The notes below the pieces were generated by a model, which had not been told where the DNA came from, ran no database searches, and saw only the letters and a program-made list of their open reading frames with translations. The position numbers and the translations under genes were made by a program. DNA of 6,229 bases, taken from an uncultured Mucilaginibacter sp. (GTDB lineage: Bacteria; Bacteroidota; Bacteroidia; Sphingobacteriales; Sphingobacteriaceae). The first letter of the stretch is position 1. Every line of letters begins with the position of its first letter. The stretch covers positions 1-6,229 of the forward strand of contig CAMLFI010000160.1 of NCBI GenBank assembly GCA_946479225.1, read 5' to 3'. Shown piece after piece: positions 1-6,229 of this stretch.

Positions 1-782
1 GTAAGCCGGTATTTTTAGGCGGTTTGGGTTTTGGTATGAAATGGATGATGGGCTGGATGCACGATACCATTAAGTATTTTGGCGAAGATCCGATCAATCG
101 TAAGTATCATCACAATCAGCTAACCTTTAGTTTGATATATGCGTTTACCGAAAACTTTATGCTGCCTTTCTCGCATGATGAAGTGGTTTATGGCAAAGGC
201 TCTATGCTGCGTAAAATGCCGGGCGACGAATGGCAACAATTTGCCAACCTGCGTTTGGTATACAGTTATATGTTTACACACCCGGGCACTAAGCTAATGT
301 TTATGGGTAGCGAGTTTGGGCAAGGAACTGAATGGAACTATCAGCATTCGTTGCCATGGCACGTACTGGAATATCCCAACCATGTAGGAATAAAGGAGGC
401 TGTAAAAGCGCTTAATGCCCTTTATAAAACCGAACCCGCCTTGTACGAAAAGCAATTCAGTGGCGACGGTTTTGAATGGATAGACGGCGGTAATGCTAAC
501 GATTCAATAATGGTATTCGCACGTAAAGGGAACGACCCGGTTAACGATCTGGTAATTGTGCTGAACATGACACCGGTTACGCGTGTTGATTACAGGGTAG
601 GGGTGCCATACGCTGGCAACTGGAAAGAAATATTTAACTCGGACGCGAAGGGTTTTTGGGGCAGCGGCATAAAAAATGACATCGCCATAAAAAGCGAGAG
701 CATAAGCTGGCATGGTCGCGATAACAGCATAAGCATAACCGTGCCGCCATTAGCCGCAACGGTTTTCAGAAGGATAAAGTGA
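1..782 (+). CDS. glgB: 1,4-alpha-glucan branching enzyme, C-terminal part (5' end outside window)
   Basis: This enzyme cuts alpha-1,4-glucan chains and re-attaches the piece through an alpha-1,6 bond, creating glycogen branches in the cytoplasm. The reading frame is open from the left edge (first full codon at base 3) to the TGA at 780-782, giving 259 visible residues, roughly the last 40% of a usual GlgB. The visible start of the sequence, FLGGLGFGMKW, matches the late part of the GH13 barrel. The SHDEVV motif (His codon 174-176, Asp codon 177-179) carries the conserved His and third catalytic Asp of the family. GSEFGQGTEWN follows, and the last ~100 residues resemble the all-beta C-terminal domain, ending in a PPLAATVF segment. 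The nucleophile Asp and the acid/base Glu of the family lie upstream, outside the window. The in-frame TTG at 24 is internal, not a start. The gene converges on ndh. Identification is by recognised motifs and is firm. Confidence 0.95.
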   Translation, partial: KPVFLGGLGFGMKWMMGWMHDTIKYFGEDPINRKYHHNQLTFSLIYAFTENFMLPFSHDEVVYGKGSMLRKMPGDEWQQFANLRLVYSYMFTHPGTKLMFMGSEFGQGTEWNYQHSLPWHVLEYPNHVGIKEAVKALNALYKTEPALYEKQFSGDGFEWIDGGNANDSIMVFARKGNDPVNDLVIVLNMTPVTRVDYRVGVPYAGNWKEIFNSDAKGFWGSGIKNDIAIKSESISWHGRDNSISITVPPLAATVFRRIK

Positions 783-798
783 TAATGGTAAGTTAACC

Positions 799-2112
799 TT
801 AATCGGGTACCGATACCTGTTCATCTTTTTTAGCTAATTCTTCGCGTTTAAAGCCGCGGATGATTAGCCTTGTGCCACCATTATTGCTGAAATAACTGCC
901 TACCCAATTAATAAATACAATCACTTTGTTGCGGAAGCCTAATAGGGATATCAGGTGTACAAACATCCATATCAACCAGGCAAAAAAGCCTTGAAACTTA
1001 AGTTTTCCTAAGTCGGCGATAGCTTTATTACGCCCTATAGTAGCTAGTGATCCTTTATCATTGTATTCAAATACTTCAGTAGGCTGAGACTTTAAAATAT
1101 GCAGTATATTTTTAGCCGCATGCTGGCCCTGCTGAATAGCAACCTGAGCCACGCCGGGATGGCCTTTTGGCGTTTTATCAGTTATCATTGCCGCAACATC
1201 GCCAACGGCAAAAACATTGTTATAACCATTCACACGTAAAGATCCGTCAACACGTATCCTGTTGCCGCGCTCTAAATTATCTTTGCTTAAACCATCAGGA
1301 ACAACCCCCATTACACCTGCCGACCATATAACGTTCCTGGTTTTAATACTCCTTCCGCCTTCAAATTTTATTTCTTCACCATCATAGCTTTCCACTTTCA
1401 TGTTCAATAGCACCTCAACGCCCATACCGGTTAAGAAATCTTTGGCGGCGTTTGATCCCTCGTCAGAAAACGGGCCTAAAACTTTTGGAAGAAAGTCAAC
1501 CAGGTAAACCTTCATTTCATCTTTATTCAATTCGGGATAGTCTCGCGTAAGAATGTCGTTTTTAAGCTCTGCCAGCGATCCCGCTAATTCAACACCCGTT
1601 GGGCCGGCTCCTACCAAAACAAATGAAAGCAGCGGCGCTCTTTCCTCTTTAGTGGCTTTTAAAACAGCCTCTTCCAGGTTTTGTAAAATGAGGTAGCGTA
1701 AATTAAGCGCTTCCGGGATCGACTTCATAGGCATGGCAAATCGTTCTATTTCTTTGTTGCCAAAAAAGTTGGTGGTTGATCCGGTTGCTATAACCAGGTA
1801 ATCGTATGCGATAGGCCCGATGGTGGTATCCAATATATTGTTTTCGGTATCGATACCTGACACTTCGGCAATGCGAAACCTAAAATTTTTTTGGTTAGCG
1901 AAATTCTTGCGAAGCGAGAATGCTATCGACTCCGCTTCCAACCTGCCGGTGGCTACCTGATATAAAAGGGGTTGAAATGTATGATAGTTGTGCTTATCAA
2001 GCATTAATACTTCAACAGGCGCGTCGGCAAGTTTTTTTGCTACTTCTAATCCGCCGAAACCGCCGCCGATAATAACTACTAATGGGAATTTTGAGGTTAA
2101 TGCTGTATCCAT
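799..2112 (-). CDS. ndh: Type II NADH:quinone oxidoreductase (NDH-2)
   Basis: This is a single-subunit flavoprotein that passes electrons from NADH to membrane quinone without pumping protons, acting on the cytoplasmic face of the inner membrane. The 437-residue length is normal for NDH-2. An N-terminal FAD-binding Rossmann motif GGGFGG lies at residues 16-21. QPLLYQVATG (47-56) is a family signature. A second dinucleotide motif, VGAGPTGVELAG (167-178), binds NADH. FAVGDVA (301-307) contacts FAD, and AQVAIQQGQ (322-330) is the conserved stretch near the quinone site. A hydrophobic C-terminal segment (about 373-403, Trp/Phe/Ile-rich) is the expected membrane anchor. The ATG at 2110-2112 is preceded by a run of A on the coding strand, as is common in Bacteroidota, and starts shortly before the FAD motif. 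The NADH specificity is inferred from family resemblance; some relatives use NADPH. The start lies only 32 bp past the secDF terminator. Confidence 0.93.
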   Translation of the reverse strand: MDTALTSKFPLVVIIGGGFGGLEVAKKLADAPVEVLMLDKHNYHTFQPLLYQVATGRLEAESIAFSLRKNFANQKNFRFRIAEVSGIDTENNILDTTIGPIAYDYLVIATGSTTNFFGNKEIERFAMPMKSIPEALNLRYLILQNLEEAVLKATKEERAPLLSFVLVGAGPTGVELAGSLAELKNDILTRDYPELNKDEMKVYLVDFLPKVLGPFSDEGSNAAKDFLTGMGVEVLLNMKVESYDGEEIKFEGGRSIKTRNVIWSAGVMGVVPDGLSKDNLERGNRIRVDGSLRVNGYNNVFAVGDVAAMITDKTPKGHPGVAQVAIQQGQHAAKNILHILKSQPTEVFEYNDKGSLATIGRNKAIADLGKLKFQGFFAWLIWMFVHLISLLGFRNKVIVFINWVGSYFSNNGGTRLIIRGFKREELAKKDEQVSVPD

Positions 2113-2144
2113 TTTTGCAGAGAACTATATAGTGTATGTATAAC

Positions 2145-2180
2145 AAAAAAGGCTCCAAATATTCTTCGGAGCCTTTTTTT
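2145..2180 (-). terminator. Intrinsic terminator downstream of secDF
   Basis: The arms GGCTCC (2151-2156) and GGAGCC (2168-2173) pair perfectly around an 11-nt loop. They are flanked by A6 on the left (2145-2150) and T7 on the right (2174-2180), so the stem can extend through A-U pairs. Read on the minus strand, the hairpin is followed by six U. It lies 20 bp after the secDF stop, so it most likely ends that transcript. The T tract on the other strand makes it bidirectional in principle, but no plus-strand gene ends nearby. Confidence 0.9.
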
Positions 2181-2200
2181 GTTGTTAACTGATTGTCAGT

Positions 2201-5149
2201 TTATCTGAGGTCTTTCTTTCCGAAGTCAACTATAACCGGTGTAGCTATACATATTGACGAGTAGGTACCGAATATAATACCGATCAATAACGCGAACGAG
2301 AAGCCACGAATAACATCACCACCAAATAGGAACAATATTATCAGCACAAATAGCACTGTTAAAGCGGTTATAATAGTACGGCTCAAAGTGCTATTGATAG
2401 CTGTATTAATAACCTCCTCCGGCTTATCAAGTTTTGAGTGATGTAAATGCAAGTGTTCACGAATACGGTCGAACACTACCACTGTATCGTTAATTGAATA
2501 ACCAATTACTGTCAATACGGCAGCAATAAAAGCCTGGTCTATTTCAAGAAACGGTATAACATTCTTAAATAACGAGAAGAACGAAAGTACCATTAAGGCA
2601 TCGTGCGCGGTAGCTATCATAGCTGCCACACTAAAATGCCATTTACGGAAACGCAACAAAATATATGCAGCAATAATTAATATAGCGAAGAGTACCGTCC
2701 ACACAGCTGATTTTTTCAAACCGTCAGCAATAGTTGCCTGTACTTTTTGAGAGCTTAAAATGTCTTTTTTAGACATTTGGGTTACAGCCTTTTTGTTCAG
2801 GGCCTCAATAAGTGTTTGCTCTACCTTCGTATCAGTAGCGGTTGAGTTATCCTCAATCAGATAGTTAGTAGTAACGCTGAACTTATCAGTACCGTAAGTT
2901 TTAACCGTTGTACCACGGCCTAAAGCATCTTCGACAGCACCACGAACGTCATCGTCGGAAACATTTTTGTTTTCAAAATGAATAACATAGCTCCGGCCAC
3001 CTTGAAAATCAACGCCGTAGTTAAAGTTTTGTGTGAACATGGATACAAAACCGGCCGCAATAAACAAACCTGAGAAGATGTAGAACTTACCGCGGTTTTT
3101 TACGAATGCGTAATTAGCATTTTTAAAAGTGTGTGAGCTCCATGGGTTTGAGAACTTGATAACGCTTCCCTTGTCAAGCAACCATTCAAAAATCAATCTT
3201 GAAATTAATAATGAACAGAATAATGAAGTGATAATACCTATCATCAACGTTGTTGCAAAACCCTGGATAGGGCCGCTACCAAAAATGAACAGGATAAGAC
3301 CTGTAAGGAATGTACTTATGTTAGAGTCAAGGATGGATGAAAGCGCGTGTTTAAAACCATCGCTTACTGCAAGGCGTAAAGATTTACCTAAAGCAAGTTC
3401 TTCACGCACACGTTCGTATATCAACACGTTCGCATCAACAGCCATACCCAATGTAAGCACTATACCCGCAACGCCGGGCACTGTTAGCACCGCGTGTAAA
3501 CTGGTAAGCACACCCATCAGGAAGAATACGTTAATGATAACAGCAACAACGGCAACTGTACCTGCACGATTGTAGTAAGCTATCATAAATACCAATACTA
3601 CAACAAAGCCTAATAAGCACGATAGTAAGCTGTCGTTAATTGATTCCTGACCTAATGAAGGTCCAACCACGTCCTCGCCAATTATACGGGCAGGAGCGTC
3701 TAAACGCCCGGCTTTTAATACGTTGGCTAAATCTTTGGTATCATCTACAGTAAAGCTTCCTGAAATGGAAGATATACCGCCTGATATTTCATTTTGCACA
3801 GTTGGTGCCGAGTAAACATTATCGTCCAACACAATGGCAATTGACTTTTTAGGTGTTGTTGCTGCTGCAGCAGCAGTAACAACACGCCATTTTTGAGCAC
3901 CCGCCGAATTCATGGTCATTTCCACTTCGGGGCTGCCGCGTTGGTTGGTAACGCTACGTGCGTCGTTTATAACATCGCCTGATAATACAGGGCCATTTTC
4001 TGCACCGGTTAACTTAATGGCATATAGTTCAAACGTTTTGCTTTTTTCGCGTGGTTTAACAGACCACAGAAGCTTCATGTTTCGCGGGATAATGTTTTTA
4101 ACCTCAGCGCTATTTAGTATCTCATTAATTTTAGGGATATCCTTTTGCTGAGCAAGACCTGCTATTGGCCCCGGCATTAACTGCTGCTGACCGCTTGCGT
4201 CAGCATAGATAGGTGGCGTAAGCAAAGCAAACAAAGGGTGCTCGCTTGCCATCTTTGATCTAAGCGCATTGGCCGAAGTATCTTTGGCGTTTTTCTGAAC
4301 CTTATTTAACAGCGCGAGACCATCTTTTTTAGTGGTATCTGCAGCAGCGGCGGTTTGTGTTTTTGCAGTATCTTTAGCACTGGCTTTGCTCTTGGCAGCT
4401 AACAGGTTATCAATACTTGTTATTACCGGCATAACTTCCTGACTTTGGAAAGTTTCGTAAAACTCCAATTTGGCAGTTCCTGATAATAGTTTACGAACAC
4501 GCGCCGGATCTTTAACGCCCGGTAGCTCGATCAAAATACGGTTGGTGTTTTTCTCTAACGAAATGTTAGGTTGTGTAACACCAAATTGGTCAATACGTGT
4601 ATTTAATACGGTATACGATTGCTGTACGGCAGTTTCAGCTTCTGCTTTAAGATATTTTTCAACTTCGCTGTTAGAAGCGTTGTATTTCAGATTAGCCTGG
4701 TTGTCCTTGGTAGAAAATATAGCAGAAAGCTTACCGTTAGGGGCAAGTTTTTCGTACTCTTTAACAAACAGGGTTATATAATCTGTTTGACTAACGATCT
4801 TACTTGCATTATCAAGGGCTTTGTTAAATACCGGATCGGGATTGTTGTTTGAAAGCGCCTTTACCACCTCTTGAAGTGATATCTGCATGGTAACATTCAT
4901 ACCGCCTTTAAGGTCTAGACCAAGGGCAAGCTCGTTTTCCAGACAATATTGGTAAGTGTGACCCAAAACCGGATAAACTGGCTGGGTTGAAATAGAATCC
5001 AGATAGGCTTTTTCAACGGCGGTATCACCCTTAGCATACAAATGTGCATCGCTTTCAACCTTATGCGCTACCCACGTAAACGAAAGCTGATATATACAGG
5101 CCAAAGCCAGTATTATAGCAAAAAATTTAATAACCCCTTTTCCTTGCAT
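2201..5149 (-). CDS. secDF: Protein translocase subunit SecDF (SecD-SecF fusion)
   Basis: This inner-membrane partner of SecYEG uses proton motive force to pull exported proteins through on the periplasmic side. The 982 residues hold a full SecD followed by a full SecF, the usual fused form in Bacteroidota. The SecD half has a first membrane helix at about 6-27, GLDLKGG (77-83), and a large periplasmic P1 domain to about residue 490. VGPSLG (495-500) then precedes five more helices between about 507 and 655, including VDANVLIYERVREE (571-584), whose Asp572 matches the proton-path Asp of the family. The SecF half has a helix at about 688-707, GVDFQGG (712-718), the P4 periplasmic domain, and five helices from about 815 to 976 with SINDTVVVFDRIRE (885-898, Asp888). 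I count twelve helices in total. The P1 head contains an Ala/Lys/Thr-rich low-complexity stretch at 251-277 and a five-Ala run at 426-430. The ATG at 5147-5149 is directly followed by a basic-hydrophobic signal-anchor pattern. Confidence 0.97.
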   Translation of the reverse strand: MQGKGVIKFFAIILALACIYQLSFTWVAHKVESDAHLYAKGDTAVEKAYLDSISTQPVYPVLGHTYQYCLENELALGLDLKGGMNVTMQISLQEVVKALSNNNPDPVFNKALDNASKIVSQTDYITLFVKEYEKLAPNGKLSAIFSTKDNQANLKYNASNSEVEKYLKAEAETAVQQSYTVLNTRIDQFGVTQPNISLEKNTNRILIELPGVKDPARVRKLLSGTAKLEFYETFQSQEVMPVITSIDNLLAAKSKASAKDTAKTQTAAAADTTKKDGLALLNKVQKNAKDTSANALRSKMASEHPLFALLTPPIYADASGQQQLMPGPIAGLAQQKDIPKINEILNSAEVKNIIPRNMKLLWSVKPREKSKTFELYAIKLTGAENGPVLSGDVINDARSVTNQRGSPEVEMTMNSAGAQKWRVVTAAAAATTPKKSIAIVLDDNVYSAPTVQNEISGGISSISGSFTVDDTKDLANVLKAGRLDAPARIIGEDVVGPSLGQESINDSLLSCLLGFVVVLVFMIAYYNRAGTVAVVAVIINVFFLMGVLTSLHAVLTVPGVAGIVLTLGMAVDANVLIYERVREELALGKSLRLAVSDGFKHALSSILDSNISTFLTGLILFIFGSGPIQGFATTLMIGIITSLFCSLLISRLIFEWLLDKGSVIKFSNPWSSHTFKNANYAFVKNRGKFYIFSGLFIAAGFVSMFTQNFNYGVDFQGGRSYVIHFENKNVSDDDVRGAVEDALGRGTTVKTYGTDKFSVTTNYLIEDNSTATDTKVEQTLIEALNKKAVTQMSKKDILSSQKVQATIADGLKKSAVWTVLFAILIIAAYILLRFRKWHFSVAAMIATAHDALMVLSFFSLFKNVIPFLEIDQAFIAAVLTVIGYSINDTVVVFDRIREHLHLHHSKLDKPEEVINTAINSTLSRTIITALTVLFVLIILFLFGGDVIRGFSFALLIGIIFGTYSSICIATPVIVDFGKKDLR
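3853..3885. repeat. 33-nt near-perfect inverted repeat inside secDF
   Basis: The arms at 3853-3867 and 3868-3885 are complementary over 15 bp, broken only by a 3-nt bulge (AGT, 3875-3877). The centre is the perfect 16-nt palindrome at 3860-3875, built from GCTGCTG/CAGCAGC. It encodes residues 422-433 of SecDF, including the five-Ala run. A hairpin in mRNA or single-stranded DNA is possible, and the triplet character suggests origin by slippage. No function can be assigned. Confidence 0.75.
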
Positions 5150-5172
5150 TGTGGTATTTTATATATATTAAT

Positions 5173-5194
5173 TAGTTTATAGCTAGTTTATAGC
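5173..5194. repeat. Tandem 11-bp direct repeat in the secDF leader
   Basis: TAGTTTATAGC occurs at 5173-5183 and is repeated exactly, with no spacer, at 5184-5194. On the coding strand of secDF this reads GCTATAAACTA twice, ending 23 bp before the ATG. If the promoter at 5211-5218 is used, both copies lie in the 5' untranslated leader. The 11-bp period is close to one helical turn, which would suit a tandem protein-binding site, but chance in AT-rich DNA is also possible. Confidence 0.7.
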
Positions 5195-5210
5195 ATTTTT
5201 AACAAGACGG

Positions 5211-5240
5211 CAAATCTAACAAAATTTTGTTAGCAAGAAA
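5211..5240 (-). promoter_or_regulatory. Candidate Bacteroidota-type promoter for secDF
   Basis: On the minus strand TAGATTTG (5218 down to 5211) is an exact match to the Bacteroidota -7 consensus TAnnTTTG. The -33 element (consensus TTTG or TTG, spaced about 19-21) is imperfect: TTTC at 5240-5237 lies 18 nt upstream, and TTG at 5236-5234 lies 15 nt upstream. Transcription would start around 5205, leaving a leader of about 55 nt before secDF. The position between the dihydrofolate reductase stop and the secDF start supports a separate promoter for secDF. Confidence 0.5.
5216..5233. promoter_or_regulatory. Perfect 18-bp palindrome overlapping the secDF promoter (possible operator)
   Basis: CTAACAAAATTTTGTTAG is its own reverse complement across 18 bp. 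It overlaps three bases of the candidate -7 element (5211-5218) and fills most of the spacer, which is where a repressor dimer would block RNA polymerase. The stem would be almost all A-T with no U tract after it, so a terminator role for the upstream dihydrofolate reductase gene is unlikely. The operator role is an inference from position and symmetry only. Confidence 0.45.
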
Positions 5241-5273
5241 TTTTAAATTAAAACAAAATAATGAGGCCTGCTG

Positions 5274-5756
5274 TTATCGCCGCTCAAGAGTTATAAACGA
5301 GTAGGCGAGCTTATTTTTTTCATCTGGGTCGTGATCCTCGCGCTCGGTTTCTATCCAAATATTTTCCTCAATGTCAGGGAAATAGGTATCCCCCTCAAAG
5401 TTGTGATGAACTATAGTCAGGTATATTTTATTTGTTATTGTCATAGACTGGCGATAGATCTCGGCACCGCCTACAATAAACACCTCTTCTTCGGTTTTAC
5501 ATAAAGCAATGGCTTGGTCGAGCGAATTAACCACCTCGCAGCCCGGAATATCGATCTGCTGCCTTGTTATAATAATATTGCGACGGTTAGGCAGCGGTTT
5601 ACCAACCGAATCATAAGTTTTGCGACCCATAATAACGGTATGGCCGCTGGTTATGGTTTTAAAATGCTTTAAGTCGTTTGGCAGATACCACAACAGTTTA
5701 TTATCCTTGCCAATGGCATGGTTTTCGGCTATGGCTACTACTATGGAGATGATCAT
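5274..5756 (-). CDS. folA: Dihydrofolate reductase
   Basis: This cytoplasmic enzyme reduces dihydrofolate to tetrahydrofolate with NADPH and is the target of trimethoprim. The 160 residues compare with 159 in E. coli, and the sequence lines up end to end. Visible landmarks are the AIGKDNKLLW loop (14-23), with Trp23 matching E. coli Trp22. LPNDLKHF (25-32) carries the active-site Asp28 and the folate-contacting Phe32. VIMGRKTYDS (41-50) binds NADPH. LPNRRN (55-60) has Arg58 for the folate glutamate. VGGAEIY (95-101) contains the conserved Gly-Gly pair, and Thr114 matches E. coli Thr113. The ATG at 5754-5756 begins directly at the first beta strand and has an A-rich leader. The gene follows thyA by 36 bp with no promoter or terminator visible between them, so co-transcription is likely. 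It is also called dfrA in many annotations; nothing suggests an acquired resistance cassette, since it sits next to thyA in a core context. Confidence 0.96.
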   Translation of the reverse strand: MIISIVVAIAENHAIGKDNKLLWYLPNDLKHFKTITSGHTVIMGRKTYDSVGKPLPNRRNIIITRQQIDIPGCEVVNSLDQAIALCKTEEEVFIVGGAEIYRQSMTITNKIYLTIVHHNFEGDTYFPDIEENIWIETEREDHDPDEKNKLAYSFITLERR

Positions 5757-5792
5757 TTGTTTATTGAATTTGTACGGTTGTAGATCGGATAA

Positions 5793-6229
5793 TCAAACTG
5801 CTACTGCGCCTTTAATATGCGGCCAGGGGTCATAATTTTCCAACGTAAAATCTTCAAATTTAAAATCAAAGATATCGTTCACATCCGGGTTTATTTTCAT
5901 GGTAGGTAGCGGCCGTGGGTCGCGGCTTAATTGCAGGCGCGTTTGCTCCAGGTGGTTGTTGTATAGGTGGGCATCGCCAAAAGTATGTATAAAGTCGCCA
6001 AGTTGAAGGTCGCAAACCTGCGCTACCATCATGGTAAGCAGCGCGTATGAGGCAATATTAAAAGGTACCCCCAGAAATATATCCGCACTGCGCTGGTACA
6101 ACTGGCAGGAAAGCTTTCCATCAGCCACATAAAACTGAAAAAGGCTATGGCAAGGTGGCAAGGCCATCTGATTGACATCAGCCACGTTCCATGCTGATAC
6201 GATGATGCGGCGGGAGTCAGGGTTGTTTT
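5793..6229 (-). CDS. thyA: Thymidylate synthase, C-terminal part (5' end outside window)
   Basis: The enzyme methylates dUMP to dTMP using 5,10-methylene-tetrahydrofolate, releasing dihydrofolate, which the product of the next gene recycles. The frame is open from the right edge to the TGA at 5793-5795, giving 144 visible residues, a little over half of the ~264 of the short (E. coli-like) form. Visible motifs are [10 protein letters not shown], with the dUMP phosphate-binding arginines, and LPPCHS, with the catalytic Cys (codon 6150-6152). [16 protein letters not shown] follows, with the Arg-Ser-x-Asp and Asn that hold the nucleotide. GDAHLYNNH carries the conserved His and Tyr, and the protein ends in the hydrophobic AVAV tail that closes over the active site. 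The GTG at 6183-6185 is in the middle of the protein and is not the start. No missing key residue is seen in the visible part. Confidence 0.97.
   Translation of the reverse strand, partial: NNPDSRRIIVSAWNVADVNQMALPPCHSLFQFYVADGKLSCQLYQRSADIFLGVPFNIASYALLTMMVAQVCDLQLGDFIHTFGDAHLYNNHLEQTRLQLSRDPRPLPTMKINPDVNDIFDFKFEDFTLENYDPWPHIKGAVAV

Noticed and set aside
504..713. 69-codon open frame on the minus strand inside glgB
   Set aside because: It is antisense to the conserved C-terminal domain of glgB, with no leader or recognisable protein features.
2120..2147. Possible ndh promoter: TTTG at 2147-2144 and TAGTTCTC at 2127-2120 on the minus strand
   Set aside because: The -7 element has two mismatches, the 16-nt spacer is short, and the predicted start would fall almost on the ATG. 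It is too weak to list as a feature.
3129..3575. 148-codon open frame on the plus strand
   Set aside because: It lies fully antisense to the conserved transmembrane region of secDF, and its translation resembles no protein family I know. It is a shadow of that gene, as are the shorter plus-strand frames at 3912-4151, 4470-4781 and 4619-4852.
5216..5273. Terminator for the thyA-folA transcript
   Set aside because: The only strong symmetry after folA is the AT-only 18-bp palindrome, and a further TTTTAA/TTAAAA symmetry at 5241-5253. Neither has a GC-rich stem followed by a U tract, so I see no convincing intrinsic terminator.
5274..5756. Acquired trimethoprim-resistance dfr cassette
   Set aside because: The gene sits in the common thyA-folA arrangement, has normal chromosomal DHFR motifs, and shows no attC site, integron or insertion sequence nearby.
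5620..5835. 71-codon plus-strand open frame spanning the folA start and the thyA-folA gap
   Set aside because: It overlaps the well-supported folA N-terminus and thyA C-terminus on the opposite strand and has no recognisable domain.

Overview
The window looks like ordinary core chromosome from a Bacteroidota bacterium, most likely a Sphingobacteriales member such as Mucilaginibacter or Pedobacter. Four things suggest this. SecD and SecF are fused into one 982-residue protein. The start codons have A-rich leaders and no clear GGAGG sites. There is a TAnnTTTG-type promoter element in front of secDF. The protein sequences themselves are typical of that phylum. The genus is an inference from general resemblance only.

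Layout, left to right. Positions 1-782 (+) hold the 3' end of glgB (glycogen branching enzyme). It converges on ndh, a type II NADH:quinone oxidoreductase (799-2112, -), across a 16-bp gap. Next comes a strong intrinsic terminator (2145-2180) for the gene to its right. That gene is secDF (2201-5149, -), encoding the fused proton-driven accessory subunit of the Sec translocon. A 124-bp AT-rich intergenic region (5150-5273) follows. It carries a candidate promoter, a perfect 18-bp palindrome and an 11-bp tandem repeat. The right end holds dfrA/folA (dihydrofolate reductase, 5274-5756, -) and the 3' part of thyA (thymidylate synthase, 5793 to the window edge, -).

How the genes work together. thyA and the dihydrofolate reductase gene form one metabolic unit: thymidylate synthase oxidises methylene-tetrahydrofolate to dihydrofolate and the reductase regenerates tetrahydrofolate. 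They lie 36 bp apart on the same strand and are probably co-transcribed. secDF and ndh act at the inner membrane. secDF uses proton motive force and NDH-2 feeds electrons into the quinone pool without pumping protons, but the terminator between them argues that they are separate transcription units. glgB belongs to glycogen metabolism and is unrelated.

I see no mobile element, CRISPR array, tRNA, rRNA, defence system or evidence of horizontal transfer, and no convincing undescribed system. The features most worth a second look are the palindrome and tandem repeat upstream of secDF, the very tight terminator-to-start spacing at ndh, and a long hairpin-forming inverted repeat inside secDF. There is no gene-free stretch longer than 300 bases.
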